From positions 1 to 5,420 of the forward strand of contig CALEPX010000022.1 in assembly GCA_937911045.1 (NCBI GenBank): a stretch of DNA of 5,420 nt. The letters run 5' to 3'. The notes beneath the pieces were generated by a model. The model ran no database searches, was not told where the DNA came from, and worked only from the letters and a program-made list of their open reading frames with translations. Shown piece by piece: positions 5,248 to 5,420 of this stretch. The position numbers were made by a program, and so were the translations under genes. Origin of the DNA: an uncultured Fretibacterium sp. (lineage in GTDB: Bacteria; Synergistota; Synergistia; Synergistales; Aminobacteriaceae). The number at the start of each line of letters is the position of its first letter. Position 1 is the first letter of the stretch.

Positions 5248-5310
5248 AAGCTGCTAATATTATATAAGATTGATAAAATTAATATTATTTTATTATAATA
5301 TTAGCAGCTT
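5248..5310. repeat. 17-bp perfect inverted repeat with 29-base AT-rich spacer
   Basis: aagctgctaatattata (5248-5264) is the exact reverse complement of 5294-5310. Two more pairs are possible outside (one G-T, one A-T). Short tata words stand on both sides (5241-5244 and 5311-5314). It could be a long terminator-like hairpin, a protein binding site or the ends of a tiny mobile element; nothing decides between these. Confidence 0.85.
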
Positions 5311-5316
5311 TATATG

Positions 5317-5373
5317 TAGAGTAATATTAATTTTTATTGATTTTTCATTTACTATAATTTTTAATTTACTCTA
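5317..5373. repeat. Imperfect inverted repeat tagagtaa / ttactcta
   Basis: The 8 bases at 5317-5324 are the exact reverse complement of 5366-5373, and pairing extends inward about five more positions with one bulge. It lies directly after the 17-bp inverted repeat. AT content is so high that some pairing is expected by chance. Confidence 0.45.
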
Positions 5374-5420
5374 GCATGAGAGATTTTTGATAAAAAATAA
5401 CGAATGTTTTATGCTTATAA

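Larger units (their letters stand above)
5201..5420. other. Very AT-rich non-coding tail
   Basis: No coding frame is visible in the last 220 bases. The stretch holds a 17-bp perfect inverted repeat (5248-5310) and a weaker one (5317-5373). There are also promoter-like words (TATAAT at 5353-5358; TTGATA at 5387-5392 with TATGCT 17 bases later), which are unconvincing in such AT-rich DNA. Confidence 0.6.

Noticed and set aside
5353..5415. Promoters at the right edge (TATAAT 5353-5358; TTGATA with TATGCT 17 bases later)
   Set aside because: The first has no -35 at a proper distance, and the second has a poor -10. Such words are expected by chance in DNA this AT-rich, and no gene follows within the window.
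5201..5420. CRISPR leader or array remnant
   Set aside because: No repeat unit recurs at regular spacing, and no known repeat end is visible. The inverted repeat alone is not evidence.
1..5420. Insertion sequence or integrase as the source of the rearrangements
   Set aside because: No transposase or recombinase coding sequence and no terminal repeats with target duplications of a known type were found in the window.

Overview
The window looks like accessory DNA from a low-to-moderate GC bacterium, probably of the Bacillota. The evidence is strong AGGAGG-type ribosome binding sites, a type I restriction operon and a MuF phage polymorphic toxin. I cannot place it at genus level. Almost every gene is partial, internally deleted, interrupted or joined to foreign sequence, so the window reads as a mosaic of defence and prophage remnants rather than an intact locus.

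Bases 1-3030 (+ strand) hold the 3' part of a type I restriction-modification operon. They contain the C-terminal part of HsdS, with a TAEL-type repeat between its two target-recognition domains, and then a 277-aa HsdR in which the ends of the protein are fused in frame while the nuclease and both motor domains are missing. Overlapping the hsdR stop by ATGA is a gene whose restored product (about 332 aa) resembles the AcrVA2 family of anti-Cas12a proteins. This gene is disrupted by one in-frame TGA and by a one-base insertion near its end. Its start region, including the ribosome binding site, recurs just after its end, where it opens a 19-codon remnant of another gene.

Bases 3031-3390 carry no protein gene. 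On the - strand they hold two adjacent tRNA-like elements with very short anticodon arms, and a clear rho-independent terminator that closes the operon coming from the right.

Bases 3390-5060 (- strand, read right to left) are a phage toxin module. It starts with a 5'-truncated MuF head-morphogenesis protein carrying a C-terminal papain-fold (glutamine deamidase-like) toxin. An overlapping 95-aa gene follows as the likely immunity gene, and then a coupled 99-aa gene of unknown role.

At about 5045-5060 the MuF gene is joined to the 3' end of an unrelated + strand gene that finishes in its own terminator (5169-5200). The last 220 bases are extremely AT-rich, contain a 17-bp perfect inverted repeat and a weaker one, and have no gene.

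Functionally, the left half is an RM locus that can no longer cut as it stands, with a decayed anti-CRISPR-like gene in its operon. The right half is a toxin-immunity cargo module left from a prophage. Family assignments are from recalled motifs, not from a database search.
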